Assembly (NCBI RefSeq): GCF_002890915.1
Contig: NZ_POUT01000009.1
Coordinates: 177,096 to 241,095, forward strand
Length of the DNA stretch: 64,000 nt
Reading direction: 5' to 3'
Source of the DNA: Stutzerimonas stutzeri
Lineage (GTDB): Bacteria; Pseudomonadota; Gammaproteobacteria; Pseudomonadales; Pseudomonadaceae
The notes below the pieces were generated by a model. It was not told the DNA's origin. It saw nothing but the letters and a program-made list of their open reading frames with translations, and searched no databases. Both the position numbers and the translations under genes were made by a program. Shown here piece after piece: positions 23,405 to 31,763 of the stretch (positions are counted from its first letter, which is position 1; every line of letters starts with the position of its first letter).

Positions 23405-24336
23405 AACGGGTCCAGGGCAAGGCGGATCTACAGCAGATCCGCCAGATGCGGCTGCTACAGCATGTGGATGAACCATGCCTCGCGGCGCTGCTCGACAAAT
23501 TCGAAACCTGCGATATCGATGCGCACGAAGTGCTGCTTTCTCCGCACAAGCCCAACCGCCACCTCTACCTGGTGCTGCATGGCGAGCTGACCGTGCACCT
23601 GGACTCCATGGACAACCAGCCGCTGCGCGTCATCGAAACCGGCGACTGCGTCGGCGAAGTGAGCTTCTGCGATCAGCATTTTCCCTCGGCCTACGTGGTC
23701 GCCCACCGGCCCAGCCGGCTGCTGCGCCTGCACTGCCGCGAGTTCGCCTGCCTGGCGCGCTCGCCACAGGTCATGCAGAACCTGGCGACCCTGCTCTGCG
23801 AACGGGTACGTCTGTGCGACCAGGTGATCGTCCGTAGCGAGCACAATGCCAACATCGACATGCTCACCGGCGTCTTCAATCGCCGCTGGCTGGAACACAT
23901 CTTCGAGCGCGAAAGCACCCGCTGCGCCTTCAACCACCGACCGCTGAGCATGCTCATGCTCGATATCGACCGTTTCAAGAGCTACAACGACAGCCACGGG
24001 CACCTGACCGGCGATCGCGCCCTGTGCCTGGTGGCGCGCACCCTGGGCAGCCAGTTGCGGCCCAAGGACAGCCTGGTGCGCTTCGGTGGCGAAGAGTTCG
24101 TCATCCTGCTGCCGGAGCTGGAGCTGGACGAAGCGCGGCGGATCGCCGAGCGGCTGCGCCAGAGCGTCGAGCAGGCCGCGTCGGGCGACGCGTCGGTCGG
24201 CGCCCTGCCAGACGTCACCATTTCCATCGGCCTGGCGCAGCTGCGGCCGCACGACACACTCGAAGACCTGATCAACCGGGCGGACCAGGCGCTGTACCAG
24301 GCCAAGGAACGCGGCCGCAACTGCCTTTGCGGCTGA
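23401..24336 (+). CDS. Diguanylate cyclase with N-terminal cyclic-nucleotide-binding-like domain
   Basis: A 311-residue soluble protein. Residues 20-135 form a cNMP-binding (CRP-like) fold (LYLVLHGELTVHLDS and ETGDCVGEVSF). The phosphate-binding arginine expected after GE(L/V) is missing (HFPSAYVVA), so binding of cAMP is doubtful. Residues 150-311 form a GGDEF domain with intact active site GGEEF (229-233) and inhibitory site RPKD (220-223), indicating c-di-GMP synthesis with product inhibition. Translation probably starts at the ATG overlapping the leader-ORF stop; an in-frame GTG/ATG upstream has no ribosome-binding site. Confidence 0.9.
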   Translation: MKRVQGKADLQQIRQMRLLQHVDEPCLAALLDKFETCDIDAHEVLLSPHKPNRHLYLVLHGELTVHLDSMDNQPLRVIETGDCVGEVSFCDQHFPSAYVVAHRPSRLLRLHCREFACLARSPQVMQNLATLLCERVRLCDQVIVRSEHNANIDMLTGVFNRRWLEHIFERESTRCAFNHRPLSMLMLDIDRFKSYNDSHGHLTGDRALCLVARTLGSQLRPKDSLVRFGGEEFVILLPELELDEARRIAERLRQSVEQAASGDASVGALPDVTISIGLAQLRPHDTLEDLINRADQALYQAKERGRNCLCG

Positions 24337-24427
24337 ACGCCCGCATGAGGGCGGGCAAGGCTTCGCCCTGCATGCATCTTGCATTACACTGACGCGCGAC
24401 TCTTTCCTACCTGACGACGAGAAGACC

Positions 24428-25873
24428 GTGCTCAAAGCACTCAAGAAAATCTTCGGCAAGGGCCCGGGCGAACAGCCCAGCGCGCCGGCCAGCAGCACCC
24501 GCAACCACGACGAGGCGCCACGGCGCAGCAAACCGGCCCCGCAGAAGCCGGCCGAAAAGGCCGCCGCCACCGCACAACAGGCGGCACCGACCGAGCGCAC
24601 CGCCGACAAACCGCGGCGCCAGCGCAGCAGCAAACCCGCCAAGCCGGCCGCACCGGCCTGGAAACTGGAAGACTTCGTGGTCGAACCGGCCGAAGGCAAG
24701 ACCCGCTTCCACGACTTCAAGCTCGCGCCCGAGCTGATGCACGCGATCCACGACCTGGGCTTCCCCTACTGCACGCCGATCCAGGCACAGGTGCTCGGCT
24801 ACACCCTCAAGGGCCAGGACGCCATCGGCCGCGCCCAGACCGGCACCGGCAAGACCGCCGCCTTCCTCATCTCCACCATCACCCAATTGCTCGAGACGCC
24901 GCCGCCGAAGGATCGCTACATGGGCGAGCCGCGCGCACTGATCATCGCGCCGACCCGCGAGCTGGTGGTGCAGATCGCCAATGACGCCCTGGCGCTGACC
25001 AAGTACACCGGCCTGAACGTGATGAGCTTCGTCGGCGGCATGGATTTCGACAAGCAACTCAAGCAGCTGGAATCCCGATTCTGCGACATTCTGGTCGCCA
25101 CCCCCGGCCGCCTGCTGGACTTCAACCAGCGTGGCGAAGTGCACCTGGACATGGTCGAGGTGATGGTGCTGGACGAAGCCGACCGCATGCTCGACATGGG
25201 CTTCATCCCGCAGGTACGCCAGATCATCCGGCAGACGCCGCCCAAGAGCGAACGCCAGACCCTGCTGTTCTCCGCCACCTTCACCGACGACGTGATGAAC
25301 CTGGCCCGGCAATGGACCATCAACCCGGCCGTGGTCGAGATCGAGCCGGAGAACGTCGCCAGCGATACCGTCGAACAACACGTCTACGCCGTCGCCGGCA
25401 GTGACAAGTACAAACTGCTGTACAACCTGATCACCCAGAACGACTGGACCCGGGTGATGGTCTTCGCCAACCGCAAGGATGAAGTGCGGCGGATCGAGGA
25501 ACGCCTGACCAAGGACGGCGTCAGCGCCGCACAGATGTCCGGCGACGTGCCGCAGCACAAGCGCATCAGGACGCTGGAAGGCTTCCGCGAAGGCAAGATC
25601 CGCGTGCTGGTGGCCACCGATGTCGCCGGCCGTGGCATCCACGTCGAGGGCATCAGCCACGTGATCAACTTCACCCTGCCGGAAGACCCGGACGACTACG
25701 TGCACCGCATCGGCCGCACCGGCCGTGCCGGCACCAGCGGCACCTCGATCAGCTTCGCCGGCGAGGACGACGCCTTCGCCCTGCCGCCGATCGAGGCGCT
25801 GATCGGCCGCAAGATCCAGTGCGAGATGCCGCCCGCCGAACTGCTCGTGCCGACGCCGCGCGCGCACCGCTGA
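24428..25873 (+). CDS. rhlB: DEAD-box ATP-dependent RNA helicase (RhlB-like)
   Basis: A 481-residue helicase starting with GTG after GAGAAG. A low-complexity, lysine/alanine/proline-rich N-terminus (about residues 10-80) precedes the helicase core. Motifs: AQTGTGKTAAF (I), PTRELVVQ (Ia), TPGRLLDF (Ib), DEADRMLDMGF (II), SATFTDD (III) and HRIGRTGRAG (VI). RhlB in E. coli joins the RNA degradosome. The N-terminal extension and core match the Pseudomonas protein annotated RhlB, but the symbol is assigned by resemblance. Confidence 0.88.
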   Translation: MLKALKKIFGKGPGEQPSAPASSTRNHDEAPRRSKPAPQKPAEKAAATAQQAAPTERTADKPRRQRSSKPAKPAAPAWKLEDFVVEPAEGKTRFHDFKLAPELMHAIHDLGFPYCTPIQAQVLGYTLKGQDAIGRAQTGTGKTAAFLISTITQLLETPPPKDRYMGEPRALIIAPTRELVVQIANDALALTKYTGLNVMSFVGGMDFDKQLKQLESRFCDILVATPGRLLDFNQRGEVHLDMVEVMVLDEADRMLDMGFIPQVRQIIRQTPPKSERQTLLFSATFTDDVMNLARQWTINPAVVEIEPENVASDTVEQHVYAVAGSDKYKLLYNLITQNDWTRVMVFANRKDEVRRIEERLTKDGVSAAQMSGDVPQHKRIRTLEGFREGKIRVLVATDVAGRGIHVEGISHVINFTLPEDPDDYVHRIGRTGRAGTSGTSISFAGEDDAFALPPIEALIGRKIQCEMPPAELLVPTPRAHR

Positions 25874-25994
25874 GCGCCTGCGGGAAAGCGGGCTGCCTTC
25901 GGCCCGCTCGGCCAAGGGCTGTGATACAGGTCAGTACGCCTGGCTTCGAAGGGGCTAGATTGACAGCATTTCCAGCAGAAAACGGAGTTCGCCC

Positions 25995-26159
25995 ATGCAG
26001 CATATCGACTGGCTGATCATCCTGATCGGGACGGGCTTCGTCCTGTTGGGCTTCGGTTACAACTTCCGCGACCGCGGCTGGGGTGTCGGCATGATCGCGG
26101 CCGGCATGCTGACGATGTTCTCCACCGTGGCGTTCAAGCTCTACATCACCTTCAACTGA
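25995..26159 (+). CDS. Small two-segment membrane protein of unknown function
   Basis: 54 residues, MQHIDWLIILIGTGFVLLGF then YNFRDRGWGVGMIAAGMLTM and a short tail. Two hydrophobic helices are linked by a charged turn NFRDRG, giving a hairpin with both ends on the same side. The ribosome-binding site GGAG is 7 bp upstream, and codon choice is GC-rich at third positions like the neighbours. It ends 4 bp before the convergent moaE stop. I do not recognise the family with certainty. Confidence 0.7.
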   Translation: MQHIDWLIILIGTGFVLLGFGYNFRDRGWGVGMIAAGMLTMFSTVAFKLYITFN

Positions 26160-26163
26160 ATCC

Positions 26164-26622
26164 TCAGCCCCCTTCGCGCCAGCGTTCGGCGGCGACCTGA
26201 TCGCTCGCGCGCCCTTCCACCCAGCGCGGGCCGGCAGGCGTGTTTTCCTTCTTCCAGAACGGCGCCTGCGTTTTCAGGTAGTCCATGACGAAGCGGCAGG
26301 CGTCGAATGCCGCATCGCGATGCGCGCTGGCGGCGCCGACGAAGACAATCGGCTCGCCGGGCTCCAGCGCCCCGACGCGATGCAACACGTCCAGCCGCAG
26401 CAGCGGCCAGCGCTGCTCGGCCTGCGCGATGATCTTCGCCAAGGCCTTCTCGGTCATGCCCGGTGCGTGCTCGAGGAACATGCCGGCGACCTCCTGGCCA
26501 TCGTTGAAATCCCGCACGTAGCCGACGAACCCGGCTACCGCGCCGATGCCCAGGTTGGCCGCATGCAGCGCATTGAGTTCGGCGCCGGGATCGAACGCCG
26601 CCTGCTGTACGCGAACGCCCAT
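26164..26622 (-). CDS. moaE: Molybdopterin synthase catalytic subunit
   Basis: Large subunit of molybdopterin synthase, which inserts dithiolene sulfurs from MoaD into precursor Z. 152 residues with GAVAGFVGYVRDFNDG, LEHAPGMTEKAL and the C-terminal lysine-rich active-site stretch DYLKTQAPFWKKE. It is the third gene of moaC-moaD-moaE, starting 2 bp after moaD. Confidence 0.97.
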   Translation of the reverse strand: MGVRVQQAAFDPGAELNALHAANLGIGAVAGFVGYVRDFNDGQEVAGMFLEHAPGMTEKALAKIIAQAEQRWPLLRLDVLHRVGALEPGEPIVFVGAASAHRDAAFDACRFVMDYLKTQAPFWKKENTPAGPRWVEGRASDQVAAERWREGG

Positions 26623-26624
26623 GC

Positions 26625-26873
26625 TCAGCCTCCGGTCACGGTCGGAAAGAAGGCGACTTCGTCGCCATCGGCCACGGCTTCATCGAGGCCGCAGAGTTCC
26701 TGGTTGCGTGCGCACATCAGGTTCCGCTCGCCAAGCACCTGCCATTCGCCGCCGCGAGCCAGCAGGCGCTGGCGCACGTCGTCCACGCAGGCGAGCGAAG
26801 TATCCCACTCGAGGCGCTCGCCCTCGCTGCCGAGGGTTTCCCGATAACGGGCGAAATACTGGATCGAGATCAT
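26625..26873 (-). CDS. moaD: Molybdopterin synthase sulfur carrier subunit
   Basis: Ubiquitin-like 82-residue protein ending in the required VTGG: the terminal glycine is adenylated and thiocarboxylated. It begins MISIQYFARYRETLG. The ATG overlaps the moaC stop by 4 bp (ATGA), fixing the start; the open frame upstream runs inside moaC and is not coding. Confidence 0.96.
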   Translation of the reverse strand: MISIQYFARYRETLGSEGERLEWDTSLACVDDVRQRLLARGGEWQVLGERNLMCARNQELCGLDEAVADGDEVAFFPTVTGG

Positions 26874-27340
26874 GCCTGCACCTGCCAGTGGCCGCTCTTG
26901 CCGCCGAGTTTCTCCAGTAGCCGCACGCCTTCGATGACCATGCCGCGATCCACTGCCTTGCACATGTCGTAGATGGTCAACGCCGCCACGCTGGCGGCGG
27001 TCAGCGCCTCCATCTCCACCCCGGTCTGCCCAGCCAGCTTGCACACCGAACGGATCAGGACGCAGTCCTCGCCATCGGCCTCGAGCTCGACCTTGATGCT
27101 GGTCAGCAGCAGCGGATGGCAGAGCGGAATCAGTTCATGGGTTCTCTTCGCCGCCTGGATGCCGGCGATGCGCGCCACGGCGAAGACGTCGCCCTTGGGA
27201 TGCCCGCCCTGCTGGATCATCTGCAGGGTCTGCGGCAGCATCCGCACGCGCGCCTCGGCCACGGCCTCGCGTGCGGTGACGGCCTTGTCGGTAACGTCGA
27301 CCATGCTGGCGCGGCCCTGGGAATCGAGATGAGTGAGCAT
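26870..27340 (-). CDS. moaC: Cyclic pyranopterin monophosphate synthase
   Basis: Second step of molybdenum cofactor synthesis, rearranging the MoaA product to precursor Z. 156 residues with KRTHELIPLCHPL, the conserved substrate pocket, and the AALTIYDMCKAVD helix. An AGGAGT ribosome-binding site precedes the ATG. First gene of a tight moaCDE operon; moaA and moaB are not in the window. Confidence 0.97.
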   Translation of the reverse strand: MLTHLDSQGRASMVDVTDKAVTAREAVAEARVRMLPQTLQMIQQGGHPKGDVFAVARIAGIQAAKRTHELIPLCHPLLLTSIKVELEADGEDCVLIRSVCKLAGQTGVEMEALTAASVAALTIYDMCKAVDRGMVIEGVRLLEKLGGKSGHWQVQA

Positions 27341-27445
27341 TCGGCACTCCTGATCGGAAAATCACGAGTCTACCCCAGCTGCCGGCGATGAGCCCGCCCC
27401 CCGAAGAGGTACTACCGGGCCCACCATCCGGCAGCCGCACCGCCG

Positions 27446-28834
27446 CTACATATGCGCCTCGGCGTACTCGGCGAGCACCGAACGCGGCACCCCCTGCAGG
27501 GTGATGTGCACGCCATGGGGGAAATCCTTGAAGCGCTCGGTCAGGTAGGTCAGGCCGGAACTGGTCGCCGACAGGTAGGGCGTATCGATCTGCGCCAGGT
27601 TGCCCAGGCAGACCACCTTGGAGCCGTTGCCGGCGCGGGTGATGATGGTCTTCATCTGGTGCGGCGTGAGGTTCTGGCACTCGTCGATCAGGATCAGGCT
27701 CTGCTGGAAGCTGCGCCCGCGGATGTAGTTCAGCGATTTGAACTGCAGGGGCACCTTCTGCAGGATGTAGTCGATGCTGCCGTGGGTATTCTCGTCATCC
27801 ATGTGCAGGGCTTCGAGATTGTCGGTGATCGCGCCGAGCCAGGGCTCCATCTTCTCTGCCTCGGTGCCGGGCAGGAAGCCGATGTCCTCGTCCAGCCCCT
27901 GCACGCTGCGGGTGGCGATGATGCGCCGGTAGCGCTTGCTCACCACCGTCTGCTCGATGGCCGCGGCCAGGGCCAGGATAGTCTTGCCCGAACCCGCCGC
28001 GCCGGAAAGATTGACCAGGTGGATGTCCGGATCGAGCAGCGTGAACAGCGCCAGGGCCTGGTGGATGTCGCGTGGCCGCAGGCCCCAGGCCTCCTGGTGC
28101 AGCAGCGGCTCCTGGTGCAGATCGAGCAGCAGCAGCTCGTCGCCCTTGATGCCTTTGATCCAGCCAACGAAGCCCTGCTCGTCGATGATGAACTCGTTGA
28201 TGTGCACCGCCGGCAGGTTATCGGTCAGCAACACCCTGTGCCAGGTACGCCCATGGCCCTGGTGGGTCTCCACCTTGCTCACCCGGTCCCAGAACGAGCC
28301 GCTGACGCTGTGGTAGCCCGGTGACAACTGCCCCACGTCGTCGACCAGCTGGTCGGTGTGGTAGTCCTCCGCCGCCACGCCGCAGGCACGCGCCTTCAGG
28401 CGCATGTTGATGTCCTTGGTGACCAGCACCACCGGCACGCCGGGCCGCTGTTTGCTGAGTTCGACGACCTGGTTGATGATCTTGTTGTCGTTCAGGTCTT
28501 CCGGCAGCCCGTTGGGCTCGGTGCGCCGGCTCATGAGGATCGAAAGGCTGCCGCGCGGCCCGCTCTTGCCCCGCTGGATCGGCACGCCCACCTCGACTTC
28601 TTCCGGCGTGGCATTGCCCAGCAGCTTGTCGATCAGACGGATCGCCTGGCGGCACTCGGCCGCCACGCTGTGCTTGCCGGTCTTGAGTTGATCGAGTTCC
28701 TCGAGCACGGTCATGGGGATCGCGACCTGGTGTTCCTGGAAATTCAACAACGCGTTGGGATCGTGGATCAGGACATTCGTGTCGAGGACATAGAGCGTGG
28801 GCTGGGTAGCACGAGGTCTGCCATAGTCATCCAT
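27446..28834 (-). CDS. PhoH-family ATPase with N-terminal PIN domain (PhoH2-like)
   Basis: A 462-residue fusion. Residues 10-150 form a PIN ribonuclease-like domain (LYVLDTNVLIHDP; the acidic residues continue through VTKDINMRLKA). The remainder is the PhoH ATPase with P-loop GAAGSGKT and Walker B LILIDECQN. PhoH2 proteins act as RNA helicase/nucleases in mycobacteria; here only the architecture is known. MDDYGRPRA is chosen because AGAAGGTG lies 8 bp upstream. Confidence 0.92.
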   Translation of the reverse strand: MDDYGRPRATQPTLYVLDTNVLIHDPNALLNFQEHQVAIPMTVLEELDQLKTGKHSVAAECRQAIRLIDKLLGNATPEEVEVGVPIQRGKSGPRGSLSILMSRRTEPNGLPEDLNDNKIINQVVELSKQRPGVPVVLVTKDINMRLKARACGVAAEDYHTDQLVDDVGQLSPGYHSVSGSFWDRVSKVETHQGHGRTWHRVLLTDNLPAVHINEFIIDEQGFVGWIKGIKGDELLLLDLHQEPLLHQEAWGLRPRDIHQALALFTLLDPDIHLVNLSGAAGSGKTILALAAAIEQTVVSKRYRRIIATRSVQGLDEDIGFLPGTEAEKMEPWLGAITDNLEALHMDDENTHGSIDYILQKVPLQFKSLNYIRGRSFQQSLILIDECQNLTPHQMKTIITRAGNGSKVVCLGNLAQIDTPYLSATSSGLTYLTERFKDFPHGVHITLQGVPRSVLAEYAEAHM

Positions 28835-28990
28835 ACCGATCACCTTCTTCTAGGGCCAGAAACGAAGTGCCGATGGCACTCCGCCGCAGAGAACCGCCGT
28901 GCAGCGAGGTGAGCGGACGAGGGCAGCCGGTGGCTTCGGGGCTGCCCAGGAGCCGCCACCTGTGTCGCAGGATTCGGCGGTCTGGATTCG

Positions 28991-29018
28991 GTAATACCGT
29001 AAAACTTATGACAGACAA
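28991..29018 (-). promoter_or_regulatory. Candidate sigma-70 promoter for phoH
   Basis: Minus-strand TTGTCT and TATTAC separated by 16 bp, about 150 bp upstream of the phoH ATG. The block around it is the only AT-rich stretch in this gap. Confidence 0.4.
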
Positions 29019-29091
29019 AAGACTTTTCTGTTGGATGCGGATTATTTTTGCAAATCGACAGAACGGCCTTGGCATGCACGTTTCACGCAAG

Positions 29092-30075
29092 CTACAGTCC
29101 GCATTCGGGGTGTGCGCTTTCGTCGCAGCGGTTCACCTCGGCGGTGACATGCACCAGTTGCGGGAAGCGCTGCAACACTGCCTTGTAGTGGTCTGCGTTA
29201 TAGGTCTGATGCGTCACAACGCTCAGGATGCAGCTGTATTGCGCACGTCCTACGCGCCACAGGTGCAGGTCCGTGACCTCGGTATCCGGCACGTCTTCCA
29301 GCGCCTCGCGAATCTTCTGCACCAGCGGATCGTCCATCTCCCGATCCAGCAGCGCCTTGCCCGTATCCCATAGCAGGCCGCGGGCCCAGACGAGAATGAC
29401 CACGGCACCGACGATCCCCATGGTCGGGTCCAGCCAGCTCCAGCCGAACAGCTTGCCGCCCAGCAGGGCCAGGATCGCCGCGACCGAGGTCAAGGCATCG
29501 GTCAGCACATGTATGAATGCCGCATGCCGATTCAGGTCCCGCCCGCCGCCGGCGTGGTGGTGGCCGTGCGGCTCGCCATGGCCATGGCTGTGGCTGTGGC
29601 TGTGGCTGTGGCTGTGGCCATGCTGATCGCGCAGCAGCCAGGCGGATATCAGGTTGACCATCAGGCCGAGCAGGGCGACCAGCAACGCCTCGTCGAATCC
29701 GATCGCCGCTGGCGACCAGAAACGCAGCAGCGACTCGCCGATCATCGTCAGCGCCACGACGACCAGCAGCAGCGCGCTGGCGAATCCGGCCAGCACCTCG
29801 ATCTTCCAGGTACCGAAGGCGAAGCGGTGGTCCGCCGCATAGCGTCGCGCCAACAGATAGGCCAGGGCAGCGAGGCCGATGGCGACCATGTGCGAGGCCA
29901 TGTGCCAACCGTCTGCCAGCAAGGCCATCGAGTTGAACCAGTAGCCGGCGATGATTTCCACCACCATCGTCAGCCCCGTCAGGATCGCCACCATCCAGGT
30001 CTGGCGCTCCGCGCCGTGTTCGAGCGGTCGATAATCGTGGGGCGGTTGCCACTGCGCGTGGTTGCAGTCGGGCAT
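29092..30075 (-). CDS. dmeF: CDF cation efflux protein, DmeF-like (Co/Ni)
   Basis: Inner-membrane cation/proton antiporter of 327 residues with six membrane segments. The TM2 metal motif is ADGWHMASH (HxxxH rather than HxxxD) and TM5 has HVLTDALTS. Between TM4 and TM5 lies a very histidine-rich loop (HGHSHSHSHSHSHGHG, then HGHHHAGG). The TM2 variant and C-terminal domain (WARGLLWDTGKALLDREMDD) fit the DmeF cobalt/nickel branch; zinc cannot be excluded. It diverges from yaaA. Confidence 0.85.
   Translation of the reverse strand: MPDCNHAQWQPPHDYRPLEHGAERQTWMVAILTGLTMVVEIIAGYWFNSMALLADGWHMASHMVAIGLAALAYLLARRYAADHRFAFGTWKIEVLAGFASALLLVVVALTMIGESLLRFWSPAAIGFDEALLVALLGLMVNLISAWLLRDQHGHSHSHSHSHSHGHGEPHGHHHAGGGRDLNRHAAFIHVLTDALTSVAAILALLGGKLFGWSWLDPTMGIVGAVVILVWARGLLWDTGKALLDREMDDPLVQKIREALEDVPDTEVTDLHLWRVGRAQYSCILSVVTHQTYNADHYKAVLQRFPQLVHVTAEVNRCDESAHPECGL
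29586..29618. repeat. In-frame hexanucleotide repeat GGCTGT inside dmeF
   Basis: About five tandem GGCTGT units, plus a partial one, encoding the His-Ser repeats of the metal-binding loop on the minus strand. Six-base units keep the frame, so slippage would change loop length without breaking the gene. Confidence 0.9.
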
Positions 30076-30212
30076 GGGAACTCCTTTCGTCGAAAGGACA
30101 CCTTGTGCCTGTCTGCCGGGGCAAGGTCAACACCCTTGATCAATCGCCCCCATAGCTGGAGCCCGCTCATGGATGACGCCTACAATCGCGCCATCACAAA
30201 GGAGACCAGCAC

Positions 30213-31001
30213 ATGCTGATGGTGATTTCCCCAGCCAAGACCCTCGATTACGACACGCCACCGATTACCCCACGCTTTACCCAACCGCAGCACCTCGAGC
30301 ATTCGCAGCTATTGATCGAACAATTGCGCACCTTCTCGCCGGCACGGATCAGCGAGCTGATGCACCTGTCGGACAAACTGGCGGCGCTCAACGTCGCCCG
30401 TTACGGCAGTTGGACGCCCGAATTCACGCCGCAGAATGCCAAGCAGGCCCTGCTCGCCTTCAAGGGTGACGTCTATACCGGCCTCAATGCCGAGGACTTT
30501 TCCGAGGCCGACCTGGACTTCGCCCAGCGCCACCTGCGCATGCTGTCCGGGCTTTACGGGATATTGCGCCCACTCGACCTGATGCAACCCTATCGTCTGG
30601 AGATGGGCACCAAGCTGGCCAATCCGCGCGGCAAGGACCTCTACGCCTTCTGGGGCCCACGCATCAGCAACTGGCTGAACGAAGCACTCGCCGAACAGGG
30701 CGACCAGGTGCTGCTCAACCTCGCCTCCAACGAATATTTCGGCGCCGTCCAGCGCAAGGCGCTGAATGCCCATGTCATCGACGTCGACTTCAAGGACCTG
30801 AAGAACGGCCAGTACAAGATCATCAGCTTCTATGCGAAGAAGGCCCGGGGCCTGATGGCACGCTGGATCATCAAGGAGCGCATCGAAACGCCCGATCGAC
30901 TGCCGGCGTTCGACTACGACGGCTATCGCTACAGCCCCGCCGACTCTTCGGCGCAGCGCCTGGTGTTCCTGCGCGACAGCAGCGGTTCGGCCTCATCGTG
31001 A
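30213..31001 (+). CDS. yaaA: Peroxide-stress protein YaaA (DUF328)
   Basis: A 262-residue cytoplasmic protein starting MLMVISPAKTLDYD, the family signature, followed by GDVYTGLNAEDFSEADLDFAQ and RMLSGLYGILRPLD. E. coli YaaA lowers free iron and limits DNA damage during hydrogen peroxide stress. AAAGGAG lies 8 bp before the ATG. It diverges from dmeF across 137 bp. Confidence 0.95.
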   Translation: MLMVISPAKTLDYDTPPITPRFTQPQHLEHSQLLIEQLRTFSPARISELMHLSDKLAALNVARYGSWTPEFTPQNAKQALLAFKGDVYTGLNAEDFSEADLDFAQRHLRMLSGLYGILRPLDLMQPYRLEMGTKLANPRGKDLYAFWGPRISNWLNEALAEQGDQVLLNLASNEYFGAVQRKALNAHVIDVDFKDLKNGQYKIISFYAKKARGLMARWIIKERIETPDRLPAFDYDGYRYSPADSSAQRLVFLRDSSGSASS

Positions 31002-31763
31002 AGCCCATGCGCTGAACCGCCCTCGGCGACGCGCATCCAGCGCAACGGCCGACGCGGAGCCCATGCGGGTTCCGCCCATCACGCCGGAGCGGCGCTTCGA
31101 TCAACCCGAGCGCCACGCCCATCCGGCACAGAATGCCTTTCGAAAAAACTCGCCGATCAACGGCAGCCGGCGCGGGAACTATCGCGCAACCGTCGCAATC
31201 ATAAGGCGCGTACCGACAATTCCAGTTGGAAAGGGACGTCGCACATGAACGTGCATTGGATTTCGATGGATGCTGCAAACCACTCCGCCCCCAGCCGGAA
31301 AGCCACCGCCGGGGCACCGCAAGCTCGGGCGATGACACTGCAGCGCCGGCGATCAGCAGCCGGGGCGCCAGCCACAACCCGCACGGCATACGGTCCGATG
31401 ACCGGCACCGCGCAAGGCACCAACGGAGGACTCCGGCCATGCGAAGGCACTGTCCTTGCCCAGCCAGAGGCGCACACGAAGCGCACGGCAGCGGGCCCAC
31501 AACGACGATGGAGCGACGTATCGCCGACGTGCCCAGCCCCCCTTCATCCATGGCCACAAACCGGGCATAGCGCCGAGCGAGCCATGCACGGCTAACCGAT
31601 TCCGACAGCAGTTTTCACTCTCGAGGCCTGCCTCGCGAGGGAGCGGGTTTTCGTTGCAGCCAACCGGGCTCCCCGCTCCGAACAGGACAAATCGAGGCGC
31701 GATACAGCGCTGGCGCCAACAGACAAGTAGAACGATCTTCGAAACGATTCAGGAGAACCCCAT
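31002..31763. other. 762-bp region without a supported gene, upstream of algA
   Basis: No recognisable protein on either strand. One plus-strand frame (31245-31595, 116 codons, MNVHWISMDAANHSAPSR) follows a decent GGAAAGGGA site, but its third-position base use is poorer in GC than true genes here, its composition is low in hydrophobic residues, and it resembles nothing I know. No rRNA, tRNA or repeat was seen. The last 100 bp contain short inverted repeats (CTCGAGGCCTGCCTCGCGAG) and AGGAGA, the ribosome-binding site of algA. Confidence 0.6.

Noticed and set aside
31245..31595. 116-codon frame upstream of algA
   Set aside because: Third-position base use is unlike local genes and no family is seen; kept as part of the unexplained region rather than called a gene.
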